From: Collinsella sp.
GTDB taxonomy: Bacteria; Actinomycetota; Coriobacteriia; Coriobacteriales; Coriobacteriaceae
Direction of reading: 5' to 3'
Assembly (NCBI GenBank): GCA_019425045.1
Contig: JAHYYI010000001.1
Span: 62,001-126,000, forward strand
DNA length: 64,000 bases
Shown: positions 17,044 to 25,535 of the stretch, one piece after another
How positions within the stretch are numbered: position 1 is the stretch's first letter
Layout: the number at the start of each line of letters is the position of its first letter
The notes under the pieces: model-generated
What the model was told of the DNA's origin: nothing
The model's database searches: none
What the model saw: the letters and a program-made list of their open reading frames with translations, nothing else
Program-made: the position numbers and the translations under genes

Positions 17044-18618
17044 ATGGGAAAGAAACTCGATAAGAAGGCCGAGCCCGCAGCGGGCAAGACATCCAAAGGC
17101 ATGAAGGTCGATAAGGCCGTCAAAAAATTCCGCAAGCTCGAGGGCAAACTGTGGACCCGCGAGTACCTGCTCAAGATTGCCGAGTTCGATGGCGCGACCA
17201 TTGCCCCCGCCAACGGCGCCGCGGCCCGCGCCGATGCCATGGGCACCCTTGCCGGCGAGCATCACAAGCTGCTGACCAGCGAAAAGTCTGTCGAACTTGT
17301 GCGCTCGCTGGCACGCGAGACCGTCTCCGGAGGCAAGATCGACGACCCGCAGCTGCTCGACGAGATCCGTGTGCTCGGCCGCGACCAGCGCGAGGCAAGC
17401 GCCATTCCCACCGAGGAGGCCGAGGCCTGGACCAGGCTCACCTGCGAGGCCGACGCCGTGTGGCACAAGGCCAAGACGGCCAATGACTGGGCGAGCTTTG
17501 AGCCCTATGTGGATAGAATCGTCGGCCAGCTTAAGCATCAGGCCGAGCTCATGGACCCCAAGCGCGACCCATACGATGTTTGGCTCGACCAGTACGAGCG
17601 TGGCCTTTCCGCCAAGAGCTTCGACGCGTTTTGCGATGAGGTCAAGGCCACGGTCGTTCCGCTCGTGCACGCCATCGGCGAGCGCGGCCAGCAGCCAGCT
17701 GCCGACTTTTTGCACGCCCGCGTGCCCGAGGCTGCCCAGCGCGCCATGAGCTTCGACCTTATGAAGCTCGTCGGCCTGGACCTGAACGACACCACGCTTG
17801 CCTTTACTGAGCACCCGTTTAGCGAGGGCTTTGCCGTGGGTGATGCGCGCATCGCGACGCACATCTACGAAGACGACTGCATCTCCAACGTCTACAGCAT
17901 CATCCACGAGGCGGGACATGCCATGTACGAGCTGGGCGTCAATCCGGCTTATGCGCGCACGTGCCTGGAGGGCGGCACTTCCATGGGCATCCACGAGAGC
18001 CAGAGCCGCTTCTTTGAGAACACCGTGGGCCGCAGCCGCGCCTTTATGGGACCGCTGCTGCAGGTACTGCGCCGTCACGCGCCCGAGGTCTACGGCGACG
18101 TGGACGAGGACACGCTCTACTGCGCCGTGAACATTGCGCAGCCGTCGCTGATCCGCACCGAAGCCGACGAGCTCACCTACCCGCTGCATATTATGGTGCG
18201 CTACCAGATTGAGCGCATGCTGTTTGCCGGCGAGGCCACGGCCAAGGACATCCCCGCGCTTTGGAACCGCTTTATGGACGAGTACCTGGGCCTTCCCGTT
18301 CCCGACGACACGCGCGGTTGTCTGCAGGACACGCACTGGAGCGGCGGCTCGTTTGGCTACTTCCCCACCTATGCGCTGGGCAGCGCCTACGACGCCATGT
18401 TTGTGCCGGCCATGTGCCGCGACGGCGTCGACCTTACCGGTGCCTGCGCGAGTGGCGATCTGTCACCCGTTCGCGCGTGGCTGGGCGAGCACATTTGGCA
18501 GTGGGGTCGCGCCAAAGACGCGCCGGAGCTCATCAAGGGCGCCTGCGGCATGGCCTTTGACGCCCGCTACTACTGCAGCTACCTGCAGGACAAGTTCACC
18601 ACGCTGTACGAGTTGTAA
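17044..18618 (+). CDS. M32 family metallocarboxypeptidase
   Basis: 524 aa. It removes C-terminal amino acids from peptides in the cytoplasm using zinc. The zinc motif HEAGH (in SIIHEAGHAMYELG, about residue 290) is followed by the third-ligand region GTSMGIHESQSR about 28 residues later. The conserved TEADELTYPLHIMVRYQIE block is also present. The fold is all-helical and there is no signal peptide. The N-terminus (first 20 residues) is lysine-rich and low in complexity. AAGGA precedes the ATG by six bases. The gene is divergent from pheS and is followed by a long hairpin repeat. Confidence 0.92.
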   Translation: MGKKLDKKAEPAAGKTSKGMKVDKAVKKFRKLEGKLWTREYLLKIAEFDGATIAPANGAAARADAMGTLAGEHHKLLTSEKSVELVRSLARETVSGGKIDDPQLLDEIRVLGRDQREASAIPTEEAEAWTRLTCEADAVWHKAKTANDWASFEPYVDRIVGQLKHQAELMDPKRDPYDVWLDQYERGLSAKSFDAFCDEVKATVVPLVHAIGERGQQPAADFLHARVPEAAQRAMSFDLMKLVGLDLNDTTLAFTEHPFSEGFAVGDARIATHIYEDDCISNVYSIIHEAGHAMYELGVNPAYARTCLEGGTSMGIHESQSRFFENTVGRSRAFMGPLLQVLRRHAPEVYGDVDEDTLYCAVNIAQPSLIRTEADELTYPLHIMVRYQIERMLFAGEATAKDIPALWNRFMDEYLGLPVPDDTRGCLQDTHWSGGSFGYFPTYALGSAYDAMFVPAMCRDGVDLTGACASGDLSPVRAWLGEHIWQWGRAKDAPELIKGACGMAFDARYYCSYLQDKFTTLYEL

Positions 18619-18657
18619 GGATTGACCAGCACGCCATCGCCAACGCCAACCATGTTG

Positions 18658-18824
18658 ACGCCAATGTCTTGGCAACGTCAGCGAAAACGACCCTAAGCGA
18701 GCAAGGCGACGTGAAATGAAAGGGCGCTGACCTTCTGGTCGCGCCCTTGAAATTGAACGTCAGATTGCCGCTTAGGGGCGTTTGCAGCGTCGAGCAGTTA
18801 CGCGGTTTGGTAAAACCGCGTAAC
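18658..18824 (+). repeat. Intact ~167-bp hairpin repeat, copy 1
   Basis: The unit consists of a small hairpin (GCCAATGTCTTGGC), a long imperfect stem-loop (18693-18776) with loop TGACCTTCTGGTC, the stretch TGCAGCGTCGAGC, and a perfect 12-bp hairpin GTTACGCGGTTT/AAACCGCGTAAC (18797-18824). The long stem contains symmetric tandem G-A mismatches that would be stable only in plus-strand RNA. The last base is the last base of the glmM stop codon. A second copy near 46931 is interrupted by an insertion sequence. Confidence 0.85.
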
Positions 18825-20155
18825 TACAGAGCCTCGAGTGCGTTGGCGATGCGCTTCATGGCGGCATCGGCGGATGCTTGGTCGGGCGCCTCGGCCAGCA
18901 CGCGGATAACCGACTCGGTTCCGCTCTTGCGTACGAGCACGCGGCCCTCGCCTGCCAGCGCAGCCTCGGCCTCGGCGATGGCGTTCTGCACGCCCATGTT
19001 CTCGAGCGCGGCGTCCTTGTCCGCCACGCGCACGGCCACCTGCGCCTGCGGCAGCAGCTTGCACGGAGCCGTGAGCTGCGAGAGCGTCTCGCGCTCGGCG
19101 CGGATCACTTCCATCACGCGCAGCGAGGTCATAATGCCGTCGCCCGTGCGCTCGATATCGCCAAAGATCGTATGGCCCGTCTGCTCGCCGCCCAGGCTGT
19201 AACCGCCCTCGCGCATCTTGGCATACACGTGACGGTCGCCCACACCGCTGGTCACGACACTTAGGCCGGCAAGCTCCAACGACTTGATCAGGCCAAAGTT
19301 GCTGGCAATCGTCGGAACCACGGTACCGCCCGAAAGGCGACCGTGCTTGTTCAGGTACACGCCGCACACGTACAGGATCTGGTCGCCATCGACCACGCGG
19401 CCGCGCTCGTCCACGGCCAGGCAGCGGTCGGCATCGCCGTCGTAGGCAAAGCCCACGTCCAGGCCCTGCTCCACCACATGGCGCTGCAGACGCTCCATAT
19501 GCGTGGAGCCGCAGTCGACGTTGATGTTAAAACCATCAGGCGCGGCATTGATCACGCGCACGTCGGCGCCCAGCGCGTCGAACACCGGCTTGGCCACCGA
19601 GGACGCCGAGCCGTTGGCGCAGTCGATGCCGATCTTGACGCCCTGAAGCGAAAAGTTCGCGCTGGCGATGAGCGAGGCAATGTAGCGGTTGCGGCCCTGC
19701 ATGTAGTCCACCGTGGCGCCGATGTGGTTGCCCGTGGCCAGCGGCACCTCGCTCTTGCTATCGACGTAGTCCTCGATGAGCTCCAGTACGTCCTCGTCCA
19801 TCTTAAAACCGTCGCTATTGACGAGCTTAATGCCGTTATCGCAAAACGGGTTGTGGCTCGCGCTGATCATGATGCCGCAATCGAAGCAGCCTTCCACGGT
19901 CTGATGCGCTACGCCCGGCGTGGGGATCACGTGCAGCATATAGGCGTCCGCGCCGCTCGCGACCAAGCCACTCACCAGCGCCGCCTCAAACATATAACTC
20001 GAGCGACGCGTGTCCTTACCCACGATGACGCGCGCCTTGCGCTCGCGGTTGGCGCCGTAATACCAGCCCACAAAACGGCCAATCTTATAAGCGTGCTCTA
20101 CCGTCAGCCCAACGTTAGCCTCACCGCGAAAGCCGTCGGTGCCAAAGTACTTCAT
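18824..20155 (-). CDS. glmM: Phosphoglucosamine mutase
   Basis: 443 aa. It interconverts glucosamine-6-phosphate and glucosamine-1-phosphate on the way to UDP-GlcNAc and peptidoglycan. It begins KYFGTDGFRG as GlmM proteins do. The phosphoserine loop is ISASHNP, the metal loop FAYDGDADRC, the sugar-binding loop GGEQTGH and the phosphate-binding loop RKSGTESVIRV. The stop codon touches the terminal hairpin of the repeat downstream. It lies downstream of the DUF4012 gene on the same strand but is separated from it by a terminator. Confidence 0.95.
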   Translation of the reverse strand: MKYFGTDGFRGEANVGLTVEHAYKIGRFVGWYYGANRERKARVIVGKDTRRSSYMFEAALVSGLVASGADAYMLHVIPTPGVAHQTVEGCFDCGIMISASHNPFCDNGIKLVNSDGFKMDEDVLELIEDYVDSKSEVPLATGNHIGATVDYMQGRNRYIASLIASANFSLQGVKIGIDCANGSASSVAKPVFDALGADVRVINAAPDGFNINVDCGSTHMERLQRHVVEQGLDVGFAYDGDADRCLAVDERGRVVDGDQILYVCGVYLNKHGRLSGGTVVPTIASNFGLIKSLELAGLSVVTSGVGDRHVYAKMREGGYSLGGEQTGHTIFGDIERTGDGIMTSLRVMEVIRAERETLSQLTAPCKLLPQAQVAVRVADKDAALENMGVQNAIAEAEAALAGEGRVLVRKSGTESVIRVLAEAPDQASADAAMKRIANALEAL

Positions 20156-20168
20156 GCGCTCTCCTTAC

Positions 20169-20201
20169 AAAATAGGGGCGAACAGATTGCCTGTCCGCCC
20201 C
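20169..20201 (-). terminator. Terminator after the DUF4012 gene
   Basis: GGGGCG-ACAG pairs with CTGT-CGCCCC (20175-20185 with 20191-20201). On the minus strand TATTTTG follows. It lies between the stop at 20239 and the glmM start. Confidence 0.75.
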
Positions 20202-20238
20202 AAAATGGTACTCGATTATCTGCGCTACCAGAAAAACC

Positions 20239-22551
20239 CTACGCCGACGCGCTGTCGCGAGCCGCCTGGCATGTAGGAGTCTGACGCAGCGTAAGCGGCT
20301 TGTCCCCCGCCTCGGCTGACGTGGTCAGCGTATATGTGATCGTCGTCGTCTCGCCAGCATGCAGGTCAACGGTGCCCGAATAGAAGGGGATTCCATGCCA
20401 CGTAGCGGCGCCAAGACCAAACTGGGTGCCCTCGACGGTCAGATCAGTAATGTTGCCGCCCGTCGGGGCAAACAACGAGACATTCAGACGCTCGTCGTCG
20501 CGCGCGGCATCGGGCGCGCTCGCCGCGACGTAGTCGGGCAGCTTGCCGGCCTCCTCCTGCGTCATGATGTTCGTCAGGGTAACGGCGATGCGATACGAGC
20601 ATGTGCCGTCACCGTTCTTGATGCCCTGGCCAATCTGCGTATCGGCATTCAGGTACCAGTCGAGCTTGGAGAAGCTCAGGTTGTTAAAGTAGACACCAGC
20701 AACGGGATCTTCACTCGGGTCATCCGGATCGGGCAGCGAGGCGTCGATGTTCATCTCCTTGATAGCGTTCTGCTCGTCATCGTTTTTCATCCACGCGATC
20801 AGGCGGCCCTCTTCGGCACCGCGCTCAACGGCGCTGACAAGCTTCGTAACATCGACATCGCCGATACCGCCAAGGATCTTGTCGAAGGCAGCGCTGGCGA
20901 CGGATGCAAAGATGCCGTCCGACTCCTCGACCGGATAGTTCCAGTACACATCGTGCATGAGGACCTTTGCGGCGTTGGTGCCGTCGACAACCGTTCCGTC
21001 GGGCAGCGACACGTTACCGACCAGGCCCAGCAGATACTGCAGGAACACCGGGTCGATGCCGACGACGCCATCAACGTCCTGCCCATATTGGGACTTCCAC
21101 AGCGCGGCGACACGCTGCGAGTTGCGGGGCCAATCAGGCGAATAGGTATTGCCCGAGTTGTACAGGTTACTGTGGTTGCCGAACAGCGCCTCATCCTCTT
21201 CGTCGACACTCTCGACTGCCTCATCCTCACTGAGCCCAATGCGGGGAACAAACTCGCCAATCGACATCTGGCCGTCGGTGACCGAAATCAAACCTTGCGA
21301 ACCGCCAAAGCCGCCGCAGGCACGAATTTCGACGTTGTTCATGGCGTACACAAGGTAGTTACGCGTCTGGCCGTTGGCGCCGAGCATCTGGGGAAGGACG
21401 GGGGCGACCTTCTCCGCCGCGTCAACCGCGCCGTTGAGGGTGGCAAAGCCGTCCTTGGCCTTATCGACCAGCTCGGTCACCTGGGAAATATGAGTATCGC
21501 CAATGCCCTGGATCTTCTCGTTGGCGCTCTTGAACACCTTCGAGCTGCTGGAAAGCGAATCGGCGACCGCCTGCAGCGCGGACACGTTAATCATGCCGTC
21601 CTGAAACAGCTTGCCGGGCGTGGCCTGCGAAAGGTTATCGGCCATGGGAACCAGCGCATTGCTCGAGACATCGGACAGGGCGTCGATCATGGTGCGGGCC
21701 GCATTGATGTCGCTGCCATACACCGGGATAAACGAAGCCGCCGTCCACAGCGGGCTCGAGGTCTCCGCCTTCATGCTGTCGCAAAGCTCATCAATCTTCT
21801 TCGCGTCGTCAGGCAGCGTCGAAAAATCGCCCGACGTGACCTTGTCCTTAAGGCCACCGACAATCTCGACGGCCTCCTTCGCTTCACTCTTTACGGTCTT
21901 TGCCGAGTTAAGCAGCATAAAGCCGCTTGCGCCAAGCGCAACGAGAAGCACCGCGGCTACAGCGGCAATAATGGCACCGGTGTGACGCTTTTTGCGCTCG
22001 CCCTTGCGATGGCGATGACGGACCAGACCGTCAGAGGTCGAACTCGACGAAGCGTCGCTACCGTAGTTCAAGCCAAAATCGTAATAATCTTCCTTGGAAC
22101 CCGAGCCCGCAAACTCGGTACCGCTATCATCCAGGCGAGCGAACGTGCCAGTCTCGGAGGCGCCGGTGTAAATCGTGCCGAGGTTACCCGTAAGCCCCGC
22201 GCCACCGGCAGAGGGAGTATTGTTGTCGGCCTTGCCGGCATTAACGTTGCCGGCGGCATTCGCGGCGTTGGCAGCACCTGCGTTGTTCGCAGGTACCGAA
22301 GGAGACCCACTCGGCTGCGACGTGGAGGTTGCACCGTCCGCAAAGACATTCCCTCTTGCACGGCCGGTCTTTTTTGCCTTTTGTGACTGCTCGTACAGAG
22401 CGGTAAACATCGCCGTCTCGCCCGGGGACACGCGCTTACCGGAACCGCCCTGTCCAGTGCCGCCCGGCGTGCCGGCCTTACCAGCCCCGTTCGGACGCGG
22501 CGGAACTGCAGGACGGCCGCTATCGCTGCCCTTAAAGTGATTACCAGCCAT
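20239..22551 (-). CDS. DUF4012 membrane-anchored surface protein
   Basis: 770 aa from the ATG at 22551, with GAG/GAGG eight bases upstream. The first 190 residues are low-complexity and polar, rich in Gly, Ala, Asn, Ser and Pro, and look disordered. A basic stretch (RHRHRKGERKKRH) precedes one membrane helix (about residues 192-215), so the remaining 550 residues lie outside the cell. That part matches the DUF4012 family found in actinobacteria and other Gram-positives, including NYLVYAMNNVEIRACGGFGGS and the NSQRVAALWKSQYGQDVDGVVGIDPVFLQYLLG stretch. Such proteins often sit near cell wall polysaccharide genes, but the role is unknown. Confidence 0.8.
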   Translation of the reverse strand: MAGNHFKGSDSGRPAVPPRPNGAGKAGTPGGTGQGGSGKRVSPGETAMFTALYEQSQKAKKTGRARGNVFADGATSTSQPSGSPSVPANNAGAANAANAAGNVNAGKADNNTPSAGGAGLTGNLGTIYTGASETGTFARLDDSGTEFAGSGSKEDYYDFGLNYGSDASSSSTSDGLVRHRHRKGERKKRHTGAIIAAVAAVLLVALGASGFMLLNSAKTVKSEAKEAVEIVGGLKDKVTSGDFSTLPDDAKKIDELCDSMKAETSSPLWTAASFIPVYGSDINAARTMIDALSDVSSNALVPMADNLSQATPGKLFQDGMINVSALQAVADSLSSSSKVFKSANEKIQGIGDTHISQVTELVDKAKDGFATLNGAVDAAEKVAPVLPQMLGANGQTRNYLVYAMNNVEIRACGGFGGSQGLISVTDGQMSIGEFVPRIGLSEDEAVESVDEEDEALFGNHSNLYNSGNTYSPDWPRNSQRVAALWKSQYGQDVDGVVGIDPVFLQYLLGLVGNVSLPDGTVVDGTNAAKVLMHDVYWNYPVEESDGIFASVASAAFDKILGGIGDVDVTKLVSAVERGAEEGRLIAWMKNDDEQNAIKEMNIDASLPDPDDPSEDPVAGVYFNNLSFSKLDWYLNADTQIGQGIKNGDGTCSYRIAVTLTNIMTQEEAGKLPDYVAASAPDAARDDERLNVSLFAPTGGNITDLTVEGTQFGLGAATWHGIPFYSGTVDLHAGETTTITYTLTTSAEAGDKPLTLRQTPTCQAARDSASA

Positions 22552-22700
22552 AAAGAAATCCTCGCAATTGAGTCGCAATGAAAAAGTCCATAACGTTACT
22601 AGTTTATGGCATTTTGGGCATCGACAGCTAAACTCCAGACACGGACATCAATTGGCGAAAATGCGGCACAACACCTTTTCCGTCTTGGCGGCGGCGCCAG

Positions 22701-23723
22701 CTACACCGTGAGGAACATCATCACGATGATCATGGCAAAGCCGATAAGGTCGGTCGGCAAAAACACCGTGCCCAGCATAACGGCGCTGGTGATGGTCGCC
22801 GAAACCGGCTCCACAGTTCCGATGAGGCTCGCACGCACCGAGCCGATGTCCTTAACGCCCTGCATATAGAGCATGTAAGCAAAAAACGATCCGATAACCA
22901 CGAACACCGCGAGCGCCTCGACGCCGGCAGCGTCGAGCGCTGGCATATGCGTCCAGGGCTGCACGAAGACACACGAGAACACGCCCGCCGTGAGCATTGC
23001 CGAGCCCGTAACAATAGGGCTGCCGTATTCGGAAAGAATCTTGGCGGGAATCACCGCCATACAGGCGGCGCTAACCGCACACATAAGGCCTGCGACCAGG
23101 CCAAGCGGCGATATGCTCAGACTGGTAGGGTCGCCGCCGGTAGCGATTAAAAAGGTGCCGCCCAGGGCCAACCCAATGCCAACGGCCTCACGCACGCGAG
23201 GCATGCGGCGATCGATCACGCAGGTGTAGCCCATAATGATGACCAGCTGCAGGCACTGGAGCACCGTCGCGGTTCCGGCATTGGTCAGGCGCACGGCCGA
23301 AAGATAACAAAACTGGTTGAACAGCAGGCCAAAGGCGGTAAAGAGCAGCAGCTGCTTGCGATCGGCGGGCGTCGTCCAAAGCTTGACCAGGCGTGCGCGG
23401 TCGCGCGTGACAACCACGGCCATAAAGAGTAGACCGGCGAGAATCTGGCGCACGCTCATTAGCCACAAGGTGTCGACGTGATAGGTATCGAACAGAAAAC
23501 TCGCGCTGGTGCCCGAGAAGCCCCAAAACGAACCGCCCACCAGCGTAGCCAAGACGCCCGTGATCATCTTGCGCGTCGAAGCGCTGTTCAGGCGGTCGCG
23601 CCATGCACGGCGGGTGCTGCGGCTGAGCTCGTCGGTGCCCTCGGGCACATCAATGTTCGATATATCGGTCATCGGCACCGAAGCTCCTGCGCCTTCGACC
23701 TGCTCGACGCACTCTTTGCTCAT
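22701..23723 (-). CDS. EamA/RhaT family permease
   Basis: 340 aa. Ten membrane helices in two EamA repeats (about residues 50-185 and 195-335) mark a drug/metabolite transporter, usually an exporter of small metabolites or amino acids. Each half carries the usual glycine-rich pattern (GGSFWGFSGTSASF and the EPVSATITSAVMLG segment). A 45-residue cytoplasmic N-terminus precedes the first helix. GGGGGAG lies before the ATG at 23723. A TTGTCC/GGACAA hairpin at 23794-23816 lies upstream. The substrate cannot be told from sequence. Confidence 0.85.
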   Translation of the reverse strand: MSKECVEQVEGAGASVPMTDISNIDVPEGTDELSRSTRRAWRDRLNSASTRKMITGVLATLVGGSFWGFSGTSASFLFDTYHVDTLWLMSVRQILAGLLFMAVVVTRDRARLVKLWTTPADRKQLLLFTAFGLLFNQFCYLSAVRLTNAGTATVLQCLQLVIIMGYTCVIDRRMPRVREAVGIGLALGGTFLIATGGDPTSLSISPLGLVAGLMCAVSAACMAVIPAKILSEYGSPIVTGSAMLTAGVFSCVFVQPWTHMPALDAAGVEALAVFVVIGSFFAYMLYMQGVKDIGSVRASLIGTVEPVSATITSAVMLGTVFLPTDLIGFAMIIVMMFLTV

Positions 23724-23954
23724 TCTACTCCCCCGAAACAGCCTGGAAACAATTCGGCTTACCTTACCACGGCGAAGGCACCAGCCGGAGGCTTGTCCGC
23801 TTATCGGTAGGACAATTCCGCAGGCGTCTTTCCATAGCTCGGTACCGCAATGGCCTTGCATTATGCGACAGTCAAATCGCGGCAGCAGGCTCTTTTGAAA
23901 TGGATATGACAAAGCCCCCGAATTCCACAATGCAAGCGATTTTTAAAAATGTTC

Positions 23955-23983
23955 TTGCCACCGAGTTCAGGCTCCGTTATATT
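23955..23983 (+). promoter_or_regulatory. Promoter of tRNA-Val
   Basis: -35 TTGCCA (23955-23960), 17 bp spacer, -10 TATATT (23978-23983). The start would lie some 20 bp before the mature tRNA. Confidence 0.8.
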
Positions 23984-24012
23984 ATCCCTTGCGCACTTGC
24001 GCACCCTTGATC

Positions 24013-24087
24013 GGGCGTTTAGCTCAGGGGGAGAGCGCTTCCCTGACACGGAAGAGGTCAGAAGTTCAAATCTTCTAACGCCCACCA
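24013..24087 (+). tRNA. tRNA-Val (anticodon GAC)
   Basis: A full cloverleaf can be drawn: acceptor GGGCGTT/AACGCCC, D stem GCTC/GAGC, anticodon stem CTTCC/GGAAG with loop CTGACAC (anticodon GAC at 24045-24047), T stem AGAAG/CTTCT with loop TTCAAAT. The discriminator base A and an encoded CCA end follow. Confidence 0.97.
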
Positions 24088-24094
24088 AATGTTC

Positions 24095-24131
24095 ACAGCT
24101 CAGAGGCTATGTCTCTGGGCTGTTTTGTTTT
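24095..24131 (+). terminator. Terminator of tRNA-Val
   Basis: ACAGCTCAGAG pairs with CTCTGGGCTGT (one mismatch) and is followed by TTTTGTTTT. The 270 bp between it and the next gene show no further feature. Confidence 0.85.
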
Positions 24132-24403
24132 ATGTCGCCAAATCCGCTGGCAGCTCCAATCGCCATCGCAACATAGCATCAATTCACCTGACGAATGGCT
24201 GCCAAATAAATTCAATACCCCAACATCAACAATAGCCAGGCACAAAACTGCGCCGCAAGCTGCTCCAACCGCCCAATAGCCACCGAGGCCGAGACCAACG
24301 CGTCTCGAACCCATCCGAGCCGCAGCTTCTCGGCAAAACGCCACAACGTCCACACCCTGCGGTATCCTTGAGTCACTTGCACCTGCAGCACCAAGGAGCC
24401 GCC

Positions 24404-25090
24404 ATGCGCACCGAGCTCGATGTCCCCTTTTCGCACAAAGAAGAAGCCAAGGCGCTGGGCGCCAAATGGGACCGGATCAAGAAGATCTGGTATGTACCCA
24501 GCGGCGTCAACCCCGAGCCCTTTGCCGAGTGGCTGCCCGGTGTTGACCGATCCGACCCCTCAGCGCCGTATATATATCTAGTACTGGGCAAGCGCGAGTG
24601 CTGGAAGTGTCACAAAGAGACCTCGGTCGCGGCCTTCGGCATTCCCTATCGAACCGATAGCGACGAGAGCATCGCCATCGCGCACGCGCCCAACGAAGCT
24701 GGGCACATTGCCATCGACACGGCCAACGCCAACGCACTCGCCATCGTGCCCGCTCTTGGCTGCGTGCCGGGCGAAATCCGCGACTACCTTCATAAGCGCT
24801 GCGGCTACAAGCCCGTAGGCGCGCGAGCCTCCAAAGCCCCGTCGCTCGGCAACACGTGCACCAGTTGCGACGCGCTGCAAGGCAGCCGCTATCTGTTCGA
24901 GGAGCCCTCGTCCCCGTTTGCCCTCACTGCCATCAACAAGCTGCCGGCACTGGAGTTTGTGCGCGTCGAAGTTGCCGGCGTCTTTGGCATCCCAGCCGCG
25001 CGCACCAATTTTGACCAGGCACTCTTTACCTGGGCACGCGACCATCACGCCGAGTTCCACAGGCAACTCGGTGAGGGGGTTTATTTGTAG
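24404..25090 (+). CDS. DUF5710 domain protein
   Basis: 228 aa. The N-terminal 45 residues (LDVPFSHKEEAKALGAKWDRIKKIWYVP) match the DUF5710 domain, a small module found in phage- and plasmid-linked proteins, often beside DNA-processing domains. Two cysteine pairs follow (CWKC near residue 66 and CTSC near 153), suggesting a zinc-binding part. The C-terminal 60 residues have no recognisable motif. AAGGAG lies five bases before the ATG at 24404. The protein is probably cytoplasmic; its function is unknown. It is the first gene after the tRNA. Confidence 0.7.
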   Translation: MRTELDVPFSHKEEAKALGAKWDRIKKIWYVPSGVNPEPFAEWLPGVDRSDPSAPYIYLVLGKRECWKCHKETSVAAFGIPYRTDSDESIAIAHAPNEAGHIAIDTANANALAIVPALGCVPGEIRDYLHKRCGYKPVGARASKAPSLGNTCTSCDALQGSRYLFEEPSSPFALTAINKLPALEFVRVEVAGVFGIPAARTNFDQALFTWARDHHAEFHRQLGEGVYL

Positions 25091-25128
25091 GGACGGAGAA
25101 GCCTTCACAGCCAACTCCTCCGCATCAC

Positions 25129-25413
25129 CTATCCCTCGTCGCCGGCGTCATACACGATATCGAGGCCACAAACAGGGCATTTCTCCGGATACACCGGCAT
25201 ATGAACGCCTGTCTGTTTTCTCACTTCGTCGCTGAACCTGTCGCGCGCATCGATGAACCGAATGTCGAGACACGGTATTTGCGAGCCGCAGCAAGGGCAG
25301 GTGACGACAAACGACCCGCAATCAACCTCTACGCTCGGAAACATATTGTTGTCTATAAGGGCACACGGCAGTTTTCCGTACTTCCCCATCGCAATATCGC
25401 CTCGCCAGCTCAT
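25129..25413 (-). CDS. Small zinc-ribbon protein
   Basis: 94 aa from the ATG at 25413, five bases after GAGGGGAG. Two knuckles, CPCCGS and CPVCG (about 40 residues apart), form a zinc ribbon. There are no membrane segments and no other domain. It converges with the DUF5710 gene. Function is unknown; small ribbons like this often bind nucleic acids or partner proteins. Confidence 0.6.
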   Translation of the reverse strand: MSWRGDIAMGKYGKLPCALIDNNMFPSVEVDCGSFVVTCPCCGSQIPCLDIRFIDARDRFSDEVRKQTGVHMPVYPEKCPVCGLDIVYDAGDEG

Positions 25414-25535
25414 ACACGCTCCCCTCTCGCTATACAAAACAGGAAGAGCATGCACCGGCGGGCATGCGCGAGATTGCATCGCCACGCGATCCGATCAAAC
25501 AACACGATCGTCAAAGAATGCCAAAGCCAAATACG

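Noticed and set aside
24093..24353. A minus-strand frame of 86 codons after tRNA-Val
   Set aside because: It runs through the tRNA terminator and has no clear start site or family.
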